A stretch of 64,000 nt of DNA from Coriobacteriaceae bacterium (GCA_902399975.1 CABOHA010000001.1:87397-151396), one strand, 5' to 3'. Positions 25,775 to 34,635 are shown, counted from the first letter of the stretch. Program-made: numbers and translations. Notes: a model not told the origin generated them from the letters alone.

Positions 25775-26575
25775 ATGGAATTCTCGATCATTCAGGTCGC
25801 ACTGGTCTTCGTTGTTACGTTCATCGCGGCAATCGACCAGTTCAACTTCCTCGAGTCTCTCTATCAGCCCATCGTCACCGGCGCCGTCATCGGTCTTATC
25901 CTTGGCGACCTCAACACCGGTCTTCTCGTGGGTGGTACCTATCAGCTCATGACGATCGGCAACATGCCGATCGGAGGCGCTCAGCCGCCTAACGCCGTCA
26001 TCGGCGGCATCATGGCAGCCATTCTCGCTATCGCTACGAAGCTCGAGCCCAACGCGGCAGTCGGCCTCGCCATTCCGTTCGCTCTGCTTGGCCAGCTTGG
26101 TGTTACCCTGGTCTTCACGCTTATGTCCCCGCTTATGTCCTCGGCCGATAACATGGCTCACAACGCGGACACCAAGGGCATCGAGCGCCTGAACTACTTC
26201 GCCATGACCCTGCTCGGCCTGATCTTCGCTATCGTCGTCACGCTGTTCTTCATCGCTGGCGCCACCATCGGTGCGACCATCGCCGCCGCCATTCCGGATT
26301 GGCTGCAGACCGGTCTCTCCGCTGCAGGCGGCATGATGCGCTTCGTCGGCTTCGCCGTCCTGCTCAAGGTTATGATGAACCGCGATATGTGGGGCTTCTT
26401 CCTCATGGGCTTTGGCCTCGCGCTCATCACCGTTGCCAACGATTCTCTGGCAACCCCTGCTCTGCTCATCCTCGCTCTCATCGGCTTCGGCATCGCCTTC
26501 TGGGACTTCCAGCAGCAGACCGAGCTGAAGGGTGCAGCTGTTTCTGACGGAGGTGACTTCGAAGATGGCATCTAA
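25775..26575 (+). CDS. PTS mannose-family EIIC permease
   Basis: This 266-residue polytopic membrane protein forms the sugar channel with EIID. Conserved features include AAIDQFNFLESLYQP near the N-terminus, VGGTYQLMTIGNMPIGGAQPP (the typical EIIC-Man motif, of which QLMTIGNMPIGG is the core) and several hydrophobic helices. AAGGAGGAG precedes the ATG. Its 3' end overlaps the EIID start by 11 bases. Confidence 0.93.
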   Translation: MEFSIIQVALVFVVTFIAAIDQFNFLESLYQPIVTGAVIGLILGDLNTGLLVGGTYQLMTIGNMPIGGAQPPNAVIGGIMAAILAIATKLEPNAAVGLAIPFALLGQLGVTLVFTLMSPLMSSADNMAHNADTKGIERLNYFAMTLLGLIFAIVVTLFFIAGATIGATIAAAIPDWLQTGLSAAGGMMRFVGFAVLLKVMMNRDMWGFFLMGFGLALITVANDSLATPALLILALIGFGIAFWDFQQQTELKGAAVSDGGDFEDGI

Positions 26576-27647
26576 TGAGTATGTGATCCCGGAGCACTAC
26601 GAGGATCTCACTCCTGCTCCGCAGCTCGACCAGAAGACCCTCAACAAGATGGCTTGGCGCTCCTGCTTCCTGCAGGCCTCGTTCAACTACGAGCGTATGC
26701 AGGCCGCTGGCTGGCTCTACTCCATCATCCCCGGTCTGGAGAAGATCCACACCAACAAGAACGACCTCGCGGCTTCCATGAGCCACAACCTGGAGTTCTT
26801 CAACACTCACCCGTTCCTCGTCACCTTTGTTATGGGTATCGTGCTTTCGCTCGAGCAGAACAAGGTTGACATCCCCACGATCCGCGCCGTCCGCGTCGCC
26901 GCAATGGGCCCGCTCGGTGGTATCGGTGACGCCCTGTTCTGGCTGACGCTCGTGCCTATCACGGCCGGCATCACCTCCAACATGGCTATCAACGGTAACG
27001 CCGCTGCGCCGCTGATCTTCCTGGTGATCTTCAACGTCGTCCAGTTCGCTCTGCGCTTCTGGCTCATGAACTGGTCCTACAAGCTTGGCACCAGCGCTAT
27101 TGACGCTCTGACCGCCAACATGCAGGCCTTTACGCGTGCCGCTTCCATCATGGGCGTCTTCGTCGTCGGTTGCCTGGTCGTCACCATGGGTGGCACCCAG
27201 ATCAACCTCCAGATCCCCAACGGCACCACCCGCGGCATTGCTGCCCACACGGTTGTCGTCTCCGAGGAGGAGGCCGAGAACTTTACCGGCCTGGAGGGTA
27301 TTGATACCGAGACCGCTGAGGCTGGCACCATGGCCATGACCGATGCCGACGGTAACGCTCTTACCGCTTCCGATGCCGACGGCAACGCTGTCGAGTGCGG
27401 CGTCACCGATCTGGGCAACGGCATGGCGTCCGTTACCTACGGTACCGTCACCGAGGATCCGGTCAACTTCTCCGTTGCCGACACCCTCAACACCATCGTC
27501 CCGAAGCTCGTCCCGCTTATGCTTACGCTGCTGCTTTACTACATGTTCGCTAAGCACAGCTGGACCCCGACCAAGGGCATTCTCCTGCTCTTCGTCCTGG
27601 GCATCCTGGGCGCTGGCCCGCTTGGTCTCTGGCCGAGCATCTGGTAA
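26565..27647 (+). CDS. PTS mannose-family EIID with large inserted domain
   Basis: EIID completes the membrane channel. The 360-residue length is well above the usual 270-300. The core motifs are present (MAWRSCFLQASFNYERMQ, FFNTHPFLVTFVMGI, AAMGPLGGIGDALFW). The extra material lies between two membrane helices at about residues 209-306 and includes SEEEAENFTGLEG and a DADGNALTASDADGNA repeat, probably extracytoplasmic. The ATG at 26565 was chosen because GGAGG precedes it. A terminator follows the operon at 27714. Confidence 0.92.
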   Translation: MASNEYVIPEHYEDLTPAPQLDQKTLNKMAWRSCFLQASFNYERMQAAGWLYSIIPGLEKIHTNKNDLAASMSHNLEFFNTHPFLVTFVMGIVLSLEQNKVDIPTIRAVRVAAMGPLGGIGDALFWLTLVPITAGITSNMAINGNAAAPLIFLVIFNVVQFALRFWLMNWSYKLGTSAIDALTANMQAFTRAASIMGVFVVGCLVVTMGGTQINLQIPNGTTRGIAAHTVVVSEEEAENFTGLEGIDTETAEAGTMAMTDADGNALTASDADGNAVECGVTDLGNGMASVTYGTVTEDPVNFSVADTLNTIVPKLVPLMLTLLLYYMFAKHSWTPTKGILLLFVLGILGAGPLGLWPSIW

Positions 27648-27713
27648 GGCTCTAGCTTGAGGGGTGTGTCCCTACGCGGCTCACACCCCGACCCCTTAAG
27701 CCATGTGTATGTT

Positions 27714-27752
27714 AAAAGCCGCGTGCTCGAAAGAGCGCGCGGCTTTTGTTTT
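27714..27752 (+). terminator. Terminator of the PTS operon
   Basis: AAAAGCCGCGTGCTC and GAGCGCGCGGCTTTT form a 15-bp stem followed by GTTTTCTT. A weaker hairpin (GGGGTGTG/CACACCCC) is just upstream at 27661. Confidence 0.88.
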
Positions 27753-27833
27753 CTTAATGATTCGGGTGTTGCGGACCGATAATGCTTAACACCCAAGGTA
27801 GTTAGCCGAGTTCGAGCAAAAAGGGAGGATAGA

Positions 27834-28565
27834 ATGACGATCGGAGCGCGCAAACAGCCCCTATACGATCAGCTGGTCGATATTCTGACCGAAAAGATTG
27901 ACCATGAATATCATGCCGGTGACATGATTCCTTCCGAGCGCGAATTATCGGAGCGCTATGGTCTCTCGCGCACCACAGTGCGCCTGGCCCTGCAGGAGTT
28001 GGAACGCTTGGGGCTGGTGGTTCGGCAGCACGGTCGCGGCACCTTTGTGACCGACCGTTCGGCAAAGGTAACCAATCTTACGCAGTCCTACAGCTTTACC
28101 GAGCAGATGCGTGCGATGGGTCGCGAACCAGAGACCACGATTCTCGATTTTTGCGAGATGGAGGCCGATAAGAATCTGGCCGAGCATATGGGGTGCCGCA
28201 TCGGCGACCGTATCTTTAAGCTCAAGCGCCTTCGTTCCGCCGACAACATGCCCATGATGGTCGAGCGCAGCTATCTGCCGGTGCGTAAGTTCTTGTCGCT
28301 CAAGCGTCCGCTCTTGGAGCGTAAACCGCTCTACGATGTGATTGAGCAAGATTTCCAACAAAAGATACGCGTGGCCGAAGAGGAGTTCTATGCGAGCATA
28401 GCCCGTCCCACCGACGCTCACCTTTTGGGAATCGTCGAGGGCTCGCCAGTGCTCGATTTGGTCAGGACTACGTATAACGAGTCAAACGAGGTTGTGGAGT
28501 ATACGCTCTCGGTTGCTCGTGCCGACCAGTTTAAGTACAAGGTTTATCACCAGCGCAACGATTAA
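27834..28565 (+). CDS. GntR family regulator with UTRA domain
   Basis: This 243-residue repressor has an N-terminal winged helix (residues 5-75: PLYDQLVDILTEKI, SERELSERYGLSRTTVRLAL) and a C-terminal UTRA ligand domain, as in NagR/DasR/AgaR2, which sense amino-sugar phosphates. The gene lies between the PTS operon and agaS, and two matching CTGGT-N4-ACCAG-type operators flank it. It most likely represses both units and is released by a hexosamine phosphate. AGGGAGGA precedes the ATG. Confidence 0.9.
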   Translation: MTIGARKQPLYDQLVDILTEKIDHEYHAGDMIPSERELSERYGLSRTTVRLALQELERLGLVVRQHGRGTFVTDRSAKVTNLTQSYSFTEQMRAMGREPETTILDFCEMEADKNLAEHMGCRIGDRIFKLKRLRSADNMPMMVERSYLPVRKFLSLKRPLLERKPLYDVIEQDFQQKIRVAEEEFYASIARPTDAHLLGIVEGSPVLDLVRTTYNESNEVVEYTLSVARADQFKYKVYHQRND

Positions 28566-28604
28566 TGATGCACTTGTTTCGTTGTGTTGATTCTTTGCAG
28601 TCAA

Positions 28605-28618
28605 CTGGTTACTACCAG
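28605..28618. promoter_or_regulatory. GntR/NagR-type operator before agaS
   Basis: CTGGTTACTACCAG is a perfect CTGGT-N4-ACCAG palindrome. It overlaps the -35 region of a promoter whose -10 is TATAAT at 28635-28640, so binding would block RNA polymerase. Confidence 0.75.
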
Positions 28619-28634
28619 ATAACCAACTGAAGTG

Positions 28635-28640
28635 TATAAT
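28635..28640 (+). promoter_or_regulatory. -10 box of agaS promoter
   Basis: A perfect TATAAT lies about 40 bp upstream of the agaS start. The corresponding -35 position is occupied by the operator at 28605-28618. Confidence 0.65.
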
Positions 28641-28679
28641 TGCACGTCAGAGGATTACTTCTAGAGAGAGGTATTAGAA

Positions 28680-29846
28680 ATGTTCGAGAAGAGTGTCGAG
28701 GAGCTCACCGAGCTCGGCGCCCAGATCACCACGGCCGAGATTGCTCAGCAGCCCGAGCTTTGGCGTGATACGCTCAACATCTATCGCGAGAACAAGGAGG
28801 CCATCGAGGCCTTTCTGGCTGAGGCTCGCGCTATGGGCGAGGGCCGTCTGTCCGTTGTCTTCACCGGTGCCGGTACGTCCGACTATGTTGGCGATACCTG
28901 CGCCCCGTACCTGCGTCACGCTGGCAACACTGATCTCTACGACTTTAAGCCCATCGCCACGACCGATATCGTGAGCGCCCCGCGCGACTTCCTGCGCGCC
29001 GAGGATCCCACGCTCGTGGTTTCCTTTGCCCGCTCTGGCAACAGCCCCGAGAGCCTTGCCGCCGTCGCCGTTGCCAAGGAGCTCGTCCACAACGTCAAGT
29101 TCCTCAACATCACCTGCGCTCCCGAGGGCAAGCTCGCTGTCGAGTCCGCTGATGACCCCAATGCGCTGACGCTGCTCATCCCGCGCGCCAACGACAAGGG
29201 CTTCGCCATGACCGGTTCCTACACCTGCATGACCCTGCTCTCTACCCTCATCTTTGACGAGGCTTCCGACGAGCAGAAGGCCGAGTGGGTCGAGACCATC
29301 GCCAAGATGGGCGAGGAGGTCATCGCTCGCGAGTCCGAGGTTGCCGATTACCTGGCTGGCGACTTCAACCGCGTGACCTACTTGGGTTCCGGCTCCTTCG
29401 GTGGCCTTGCCCAGGAGAGCCAGCTCAAGATCCTCGAGCTCGCTCACGGTCTGGTCGCTACTTCCTACGACACCTCTATGGGTTATCGTCACGGACCCAA
29501 GTCCTTCGTCGACGACAAGACCCTCGTGTTCGTGTTCGTCAACAACGATGCCTACACCCGTCAGTACGATATCGACATCCTCAACGAGATCGGTGGCGAC
29601 GAGATCGCTCAGCACACCGTTGCCGTTCAGCAGGATGGCGCTACCGTCTACGAGGGCGAGTCCTTCACCTTTAAGGGCTATGAGGCACTCCCCGAGGGCT
29701 ACCTTGCCCTGCCGTTCGTGATGTTTGCCCAGGCCATCAGCCTGCTCAACTCCGTGCGCGTGGGCAACACGCCCGATACGCCGAGCCCCACCGGCACGGT
29801 CAACCGCGTGGTTAAGGGCGTGACGATTCACCCCTTCACCGCTTAA
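28680..29846 (+). CDS. agaS: SIS-domain sugar-phosphate isomerase/deaminase AgaS
   Basis: AgaS belongs to the double-SIS family related to GlmS and acts as a galactosamine-6-phosphate deaminase/isomerase in the GalN/GalNAc pathway. The 388-residue length matches the family. SIS signatures include VVFTGAGTSDYVGD and VVSFARSGNSPESLA, with a second domain (VTYLGSGSFGGLAQES) and the conserved SMGYRHGPKSFV segment. AGAGAGG precedes the ATG. It is followed by its own terminator and then nagA/agaA. Confidence 0.9.
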   Translation: MFEKSVEELTELGAQITTAEIAQQPELWRDTLNIYRENKEAIEAFLAEARAMGEGRLSVVFTGAGTSDYVGDTCAPYLRHAGNTDLYDFKPIATTDIVSAPRDFLRAEDPTLVVSFARSGNSPESLAAVAVAKELVHNVKFLNITCAPEGKLAVESADDPNALTLLIPRANDKGFAMTGSYTCMTLLSTLIFDEASDEQKAEWVETIAKMGEEVIARESEVADYLAGDFNRVTYLGSGSFGGLAQESQLKILELAHGLVATSYDTSMGYRHGPKSFVDDKTLVFVFVNNDAYTRQYDIDILNEIGGDEIAQHTVAVQQDGATVYEGESFTFKGYEALPEGYLALPFVMFAQAISLLNSVRVGNTPDTPSPTGTVNRVVKGVTIHPFTA

Positions 29847-29876
29847 TCGCGTCCCCCCCTGTAAGGGCGCCCGTCC

Positions 29877-29914
29877 GCTCATAACGGCGGGCGGGCGCTT
29901 TTTGTTTTCACTTG
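29877..29914 (+). terminator. Terminator after agaS
   Basis: A GC-rich stem (GCGCCCGTCCGC with GGCGGGCGGGCGC) is followed by five T and GTTTT. Confidence 0.88.
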
Positions 29915-29966
29915 GACCGGGTATAAGCATCACCACAGTCAACTGCTTTAGAAGCAAGGAGTGCAT

Positions 29967-31136
29967 ATGAGCACGTACGCAATTAAGGCTGACAAGTTCT
30001 TCTTGCCGGCAGGTCCGCAGCTGGGCGGCTATCTTATGGTCGAGGATGGCGTCTTTGGCGCCTGGCAGGCCGACGAGCCCTCTTGCGAGATCAAGGACTA
30101 CACGGGATCGTGGATCGCACCGGGTATGGTTGATACCCACATCCATGGCTTCTACAACCACTCAACTACCGATAACGACCCCGAGGGTATCGATATCAGC
30201 TCGACTGAGCTCGCCCGTCGCGGTACCACCAGCTGGCTACCCACGACGTTCACCGATGGCGTCGAGCAGATCAAGGACGCCTGCGCCGCCATCGCTCAGG
30301 CGGACGAGGGTCGCGGCCCCGACTTCTGCGGTGCTCGCATTCAGGGCATCTACCTGGAGGGCCCCTTCTTTACCATGAAGCACGTGGGCGCGCAGAACCC
30401 CGCTTATCTTATCGATCCCTCCGAGGAGGTCTTTGATCAGTGGCAGGAGGCTGCGGGCGGTCGCATCGTTAAGAGCGCCATGGCGGCCGAGCGCGACGGT
30501 GCCGCTGCTTATGCGGCTGCTCTGAACGCCAAGGGTGTGGTGACCAGCATCGGTCACTCCGACGCCACCTACGATGAGTGCATCGCCGCCATCAACGCCG
30601 GTGCCAGCTGCTTTACGCATACCTATAACGGCCAGCGCGGGCTGCATCACCGTGAGCCCGGTGTCGTGGGTGCTGCTATGTCCACGTCCGAGACCTACGC
30701 CGAGATCATCTGTGACGGCAAGCACGTAAACCCTGCCGCCATCAAGGCGCTGCTGCAGGCCAAGGGCTGGCAGCACACGGTACTCATCACCGACTGCCTG
30801 GGTTGCGGCGGCATGCCCGAGGGCAGCTACACCAGTGGTGGCATGGACGTCATCATGAAGGACAACCTGTGCTGGCTCGCCGACGGCAAGAGCATTGCCG
30901 GCTCGGTGCTCACGCTTGCCCAGGGTGTCAAGAACATCGTCGACTGGGGCATCGCCAGCGCCGATATCGCCATTCGCATGGCAACCGAGGTGCCGGCACG
31001 CTCCGCGCGCATCGAGGATAAGTGCGGCAGTATCATGCCGGGTCGTGACGCCGACTTTGTCGTGTTCGACCACGAGCTCACCCTCGTCGAGACGTATGTT
31101 GGCGGCCAGAGCGTCGGCAACGCCTTTACCGAGTAA
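29967..31136 (+). CDS. nagA: N-acetylhexosamine-6-phosphate deacetylase
   Basis: This 389-residue amidohydrolase removes acetyl from GlcNAc-6-P (NagA) or GalNAc-6-P (AgaA); the agaS context favours the latter or both. The metal-site motifs are DTHIHGFYNH, the catalytic-site glutamate in YLEGPFF, GHSDATYDE, CFTHTYNGQ and the aspartate in LITDCLGCGG. The ATG at 29967 follows AAGGAG by seven bases; GTG at 29961 overlaps that site. A C-terminal remnant of a second copy lies at 33869. Confidence 0.92.
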   Translation: MSTYAIKADKFFLPAGPQLGGYLMVEDGVFGAWQADEPSCEIKDYTGSWIAPGMVDTHIHGFYNHSTTDNDPEGIDISSTELARRGTTSWLPTTFTDGVEQIKDACAAIAQADEGRGPDFCGARIQGIYLEGPFFTMKHVGAQNPAYLIDPSEEVFDQWQEAAGGRIVKSAMAAERDGAAAYAAALNAKGVVTSIGHSDATYDECIAAINAGASCFTHTYNGQRGLHHREPGVVGAAMSTSETYAEIICDGKHVNPAAIKALLQAKGWQHTVLITDCLGCGGMPEGSYTSGGMDVIMKDNLCWLADGKSIAGSVLTLAQGVKNIVDWGIASADIAIRMATEVPARSARIEDKCGSIMPGRDADFVVFDHELTLVETYVGGQSVGNAFTE

Positions 31137-31148
31137 CGATAGAAAAAG

Positions 31149-31180
31149 ACGGCGGGCCCGAATCTGCTCGGACCCGCCGT
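31149..31180. terminator. Bidirectional terminator between nagA and flavodoxin gene
   Basis: ACGGCGGGCCCGA and TCGGACCCGCCGT form an imperfect 13-bp stem, with A-rich sequence on the left. It can serve both convergent genes. Confidence 0.75.
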
Positions 31181-31211
31181 ATGGGTTAAACGCTCAAAAG
31201 CACCTTCACAG

Positions 31212-31796
31212 TTACAGCTTGTTAGCGATCTTCTTTGCCGTGCGCTTAACGCCGGCCACCAGGCCTCCTGCAGGATGCTCCTTTTCGTAGGCTAGACGCT
31301 TCTCGCGCTTGGCGTACTCTTCGACGATGATGTCGCCATACTCGTCTTCGATTTTGTCGAAGAAATCGACGGCTCCCTTAATCTCTTCGGCAGTTGGGTG
31401 TCCCTTCTGGACGCCGCCGGCGAGCTTGAACGGCCCCCACGTATCAAAGCCGGGGCAGCCGTAGACACCCATAAAGATGGCCTGCCTCATGCGGCAGATG
31501 CCATCGATATCCTTGCCGTACCACTTGTTTTTGCCACCATAGGTCATAAGGCCAAATACCTTGTCCTGCGGCTGCAGCACGTTCGTGAGCACACGTGCCA
31601 TGTCCTTGTCGATTTCGGAGTAATAGATGCCCGTGGCGACGCCGATCAGATGGTATTCGTGCAGGTCGGGGTAGTCGTTTTTACCGAGTGACTTCACGTC
31701 GAGGGTATCGATTTCGGGGTGCGCCTCGACGATGGCGTCCACGAGCTTTTTCGTATTGCCGTGGTGGCGTGAGGCATAAAGGATGATGGTTCGCAT
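31212..31796 (-). CDS. Flavodoxin-like protein
   Basis: This 194-residue protein has an N-terminal flavodoxin domain with the FMN phosphate loop YASRHHGNTKK and the aromatic stretch LIGVATGIYYSEID, then GLMTYGGKNKWYGK. It should carry electrons or act as an FMN-dependent oxidoreductase in the cytoplasm. The C-terminal 60 residues are charged and end in a basic helix (GVKRTAKKIANKL). The start is the ATG at 31796, giving a conventional MRTIILYASR N-terminus; the frame is open further upstream but lacks homology. It is convergent with nagA. Confidence 0.85.
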   Translation of the reverse strand: MRTIILYASRHHGNTKKLVDAIVEAHPEIDTLDVKSLGKNDYPDLHEYHLIGVATGIYYSEIDKDMARVLTNVLQPQDKVFGLMTYGGKNKWYGKDIDGICRMRQAIFMGVYGCPGFDTWGPFKLAGGVQKGHPTAEEIKGAVDFFDKIEDEYGDIIVEEYAKREKRLAYEKEHPAGGLVAGVKRTAKKIANKL

Positions 31797-31952
31797 AAGA
31801 AGGCCTTTCAGCTGTAATTGCATCAATGTCTGTATGGTACCCCGTTGCATGGCTGGGATACCGGACGCATCGATGAACGTGCGGGTTTGTCCTTTGGTCA
31901 GGGCCGAGACGGGTTCTTGCGAGCAAAAAGCAGTTGTTCGAAAGGATGGACA

Positions 31953-32834
31953 ATGGAATACGCTCTCTCCAACGATTCGATTTCTATCAAGGTCTCCACG
32001 GCCGGCGGCTCGTTTACCTCGATTGAGGCTGGAGGTCGCGAGTACCTGTGGCAGGGTGATCCCGCCGTGTGGTCCGGCCAGGCACCGATTTGCTTCCCGA
32101 TTTGCGGAGGCCTGCGTGATGGTAGCGCCATGACGTTTGCCGGGCATCACGTGAAGCTCGCTCGCCACGGGTTTGCGCGCAAACAGGAGTGGAAGCTGCT
32201 GAGCCAGAGCGAGAACGAGCTGGCGATGTGCCTGGCTTCGGAGGATAACGCCGCGCTGCTGAGCGATTATCCGTACCCGTTTAAGCTTGTCGCTCGTTAT
32301 GCGCTTGAGGGGGATACCGTGCGCGTCTCCTATGAGGTGACCAACGAGGGCACCGAGGACATGCCGTTCTTTATCGGTGGACACCCCGGCTTTAGGTGCC
32401 CGCTCGACGAGGGCGAGGCCTATACGGACTACGAGCTGCGCTTTGAGAAAGACGAGGCTGCGGAGCTCTGCACCGCCGTTCCCTCGACTGGATTGATTGA
32501 CGTGGCAAACCGCTCCAAGAACCCCATGGTGGGAAAGACGCTGCCCCTGTCGCACGAGCTCTTCGATTTTGCGGAGACCATCTTTGACGTGCTCGAGAGC
32601 CGACAGGTCACGCTTTCCAAAAAGGGCGAGGACAAGGGCGTTCGCCTGAGCTTTGAGGGCTTCCCGTATCTCATTGTGTGGAGTAAGCCCGAGGGCGATT
32701 TTGTGGCAGTTGAGCCCTGGGGCGGCCTTTCGACCTGCTCCGATGAGGATGACGTGCTTGAGCATAAGCGCGGCTGCCTTGTCGCCAAGCCCAAGGAGAC
32801 CGTCGTTCGCTCGTTCACGATTGAAATTCTGTAA
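31953..32834 (+). CDS. Aldose 1-epimerase family protein, LacX-like
   Basis: This 293-residue protein resembles the LacX/YeaD branch of the aldose-1-epimerase fold, which acts on sugars or sugar phosphates. Motifs include GREYLWQGDP, FPICGGL, LARHGFARKQEW and FFIGGHPGFRCP, with the catalytic-type His residues. The ATG at 31953 follows GAAAGGA. It lies between the flavodoxin gene (divergent) and the tagatose-6-phosphate-kinase-like gene, which fits a galactosamine/tagatose pathway role. The exact substrate is unknown. Confidence 0.85.
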   Translation: MEYALSNDSISIKVSTAGGSFTSIEAGGREYLWQGDPAVWSGQAPICFPICGGLRDGSAMTFAGHHVKLARHGFARKQEWKLLSQSENELAMCLASEDNAALLSDYPYPFKLVARYALEGDTVRVSYEVTNEGTEDMPFFIGGHPGFRCPLDEGEAYTDYELRFEKDEAAELCTAVPSTGLIDVANRSKNPMVGKTLPLSHELFDFAETIFDVLESRQVTLSKKGEDKGVRLSFEGFPYLIVWSKPEGDFVAVEPWGGLSTCSDEDDVLEHKRGCLVAKPKETVVRSFTIEIL

Positions 32835-32893
32835 TTCCGTTTTGTCGACTCGTATCGCGAGGCACAAGGAGCCTGCGAGATAAGGAGCTAAAA

Positions 32894-33829
32894 ATGATCC
32901 TCACCGTTACGATGAACCCGTCTGTCGATACGCGCTATCAGCTCGATGAGCTCGTTATCGACGACGTCAACCGTGTGACGCCCGAAAAGACCGCCGGCGG
33001 CAAGGGCCTCAACGTGGCCCGTGTGCTGGGTCAGCTGGGCGACGACGTCGTGGCAACCGGTCTGCTCGGCGGCCACATGGGCGCTTACATGGCCGAGCTC
33101 ATGGACGCCAACGGTATTAACAACGACTTTGTGCCCATCAAGGGCGAGACCCGCATCTGCCTCAATATCCTTCATGCCGGCAACCAGACCGAGCTGCTCG
33201 AGAGCGGCCCGACAATTGCCCCCGAGGAGCTCGATGCCTTTACCGCCAAGTTTACCGAGCTTGCGAGCAAGGCCGACGTCGTCACCATCTCGGGTTCGCT
33301 GCCCCGTGGTGTCGAGGCAGACTACTATGCCAAGATCACGGGCATTGCCGAGAACGCCGGTGCCAAGGTGCTGCTCGATACCTCGGGTGCTTCGCTCGAG
33401 GCCGCCCTTAAGTCCGAAATAAAGCCCGAGCTGGTCAAGCCTAACCTGACCGAGATCAACGGCCTTTTGGGTACGAGCTTTACCACCGACGATGTGGACG
33501 AGCTCCGCGCCGCGCTCGCCTCTGATGCCCGCTTCTCCGATATCCCCTGGGTCGTCGTGTCCATGGGCGCTGCCGGCTCCGTTGGCTTCCACAATGGCCG
33601 TGCGTTCCGCGCAAAGACGCCCGATATCCCTGCCGTTAACGCCACGGGCTCTGGTGACTCCACTATCGCTGGCTTCGCGCATGCCATTGCTGCTGGCGCG
33701 GACGACGAGACGGTGCTGCGTACCGCCAACACCTGCGGCAAGCTCAATGCCATGGATCCCATGACCGGCCATCTGGTCATGGACCGTTGGGACGAGGTCT
33801 ACAACGGCGTTGTCGTGACCGAGCTGTAA
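32894..33829 (+). CDS. lacC: PfkB family hexose-phosphate kinase, LacC-like
   Basis: This 311-residue PfkB kinase is either tagatose-6-phosphate kinase (LacC/AgaZ-side pathway) or 1-phosphofructokinase. Motifs are TMNPSVDTRYQLDEL at the N-terminus, GGKGLNVARVLGQLG, and the anion-hole and catalytic-base motif NATGSGDSTIAGFA. Given AgaS, which yields tagatose-6-phosphate from galactosamine-6-phosphate, the tagatose role fits best, but the families are hard to separate by sequence. TAAGGAG precedes the ATG. Confidence 0.85.
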   Translation: MILTVTMNPSVDTRYQLDELVIDDVNRVTPEKTAGGKGLNVARVLGQLGDDVVATGLLGGHMGAYMAELMDANGINNDFVPIKGETRICLNILHAGNQTELLESGPTIAPEELDAFTAKFTELASKADVVTISGSLPRGVEADYYAKITGIAENAGAKVLLDTSGASLEAALKSEIKPELVKPNLTEINGLLGTSFTTDDVDELRAALASDARFSDIPWVVVSMGAAGSVGFHNGRAFRAKTPDIPAVNATGSGDSTIAGFAHAIAAGADDETVLRTANTCGKLNAMDPMTGHLVMDRWDEVYNGVVVTEL

Positions 33830-33868
33830 AAGCCTGGGCGTTGGCCCCGGCATTGCTTGCTAGCTCAT

Positions 33869-33994
33869 GTCGACGACAAGTGCGGTAGCATTATGCTGGG
33901 GCGCGACGCCGAGTTTGTCGTGTTCAATCCCGACCTTACCCTGGTCGAGGCGTATGTGGGTGGCAACAGCGTCGGTAACGCGTTTGCCGAGTAG
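33869..33994 (+). pseudogene. C-terminal remnant of a second nagA
   Basis: These 41 codons plus stop encode VDDKCGSIMLGRDAEFVVF followed by a tail ending GNSVGNAFAE. They match the last 41 residues of the intact deacetylase at 29967 (about 34 identical) and end at the equivalent stop. No upstream part of the gene is present. It marks a lost tandem paralogue or a recombination scar. Confidence 0.85.
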
Positions 33995-34026
33995 CCGCCA
34001 AAGAAGCGATCCGAGAGGGGATTTAG

Positions 34027-34500
34027 ATGATTTACGGTGCATTGGGCGATATCGAGGAGTACCGCGGAATGCTCAAGGGCCTCGACGTGCTGATCGACTG
34101 GCTCGAGGAGAACGACCCGGCGCAGCTCGAGGTCGGCAGCCATCCGATTCTGGGCGACAAGGTCTATGCGAACGTCATGGCTCCCACGACGCGTCCCGAG
34201 GCCGAGGCTCACTATGAGACGCATCAGCGCTATCACGACCTGCAGATCGATGTCGAGGGTCGCGAGGCCTTTAAGGTTGCCACGGGCAGCCTAACGCTGG
34301 TCCAGGAATTTGACGAGAAGGACGACTACGATCTGGTCGATTCCGACGCCTCGATCGCCGGCGATCTTGCTGACGACAAGTTTGCGCTGTTCGTTGCCGG
34401 CGAGCCCCACATGCCCACGCTTGAGTTCCCGGGCGATGGCGCACAGCCGGTCAAGAAGATTTGCTTTAAGCTGCTTGCAGATGCTTACTGGGAGGAGTAG
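34027..34500 (+). CDS. YhcH/YjgK/YiaL family protein
   Basis: This 157-residue protein belongs to the YhcH (DUF386) family of small cupin-like proteins found in sialic acid and amino-sugar operons, where they act as sugar isomerases or anomerases. The characteristic YETHQRYHDLQIDVEG is present (YHDLQ core), with the metal-type His residues, and MPTLEFPGDGAQPVKKICFK at the C-terminus. GAGAGG precedes the ATG. It closes the amino-sugar cluster and is followed by a strong terminator. Confidence 0.9.
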   Translation: MIYGALGDIEEYRGMLKGLDVLIDWLEENDPAQLEVGSHPILGDKVYANVMAPTTRPEAEAHYETHQRYHDLQIDVEGREAFKVATGSLTLVQEFDEKDDYDLVDSDASIAGDLADDKFALFVAGEPHMPTLEFPGDGAQPVKKICFKLLADAYWEE

Positions 34501-34561
34501 CGAACTGCTCGGTTGAGCTGTTCGTCTGATGGCGTGATTCCCCTAGGGAAATCACGCTAGG

Positions 34562-34611
34562 ACCCCGCCAAACGTGCTTTCCCTAGGGGAATCACGTTTG
34601 GCGGGGTTTTC
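34562..34611. terminator. Bidirectional terminator after yhcH-like gene
   Basis: ACCCCGCCAAACGTG and CACGTTTGGCGGGGT form a perfect 15-bp stem followed by TTTCGGTTTTT; the loop contains CCCTAGGGG. A related sequence (AACGTGGCGGGGTTT) reappears at 36910. Confidence 0.88.
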
Positions 34612-34635
34612 GGTTTTTGAATAGGGAAGCATCAT

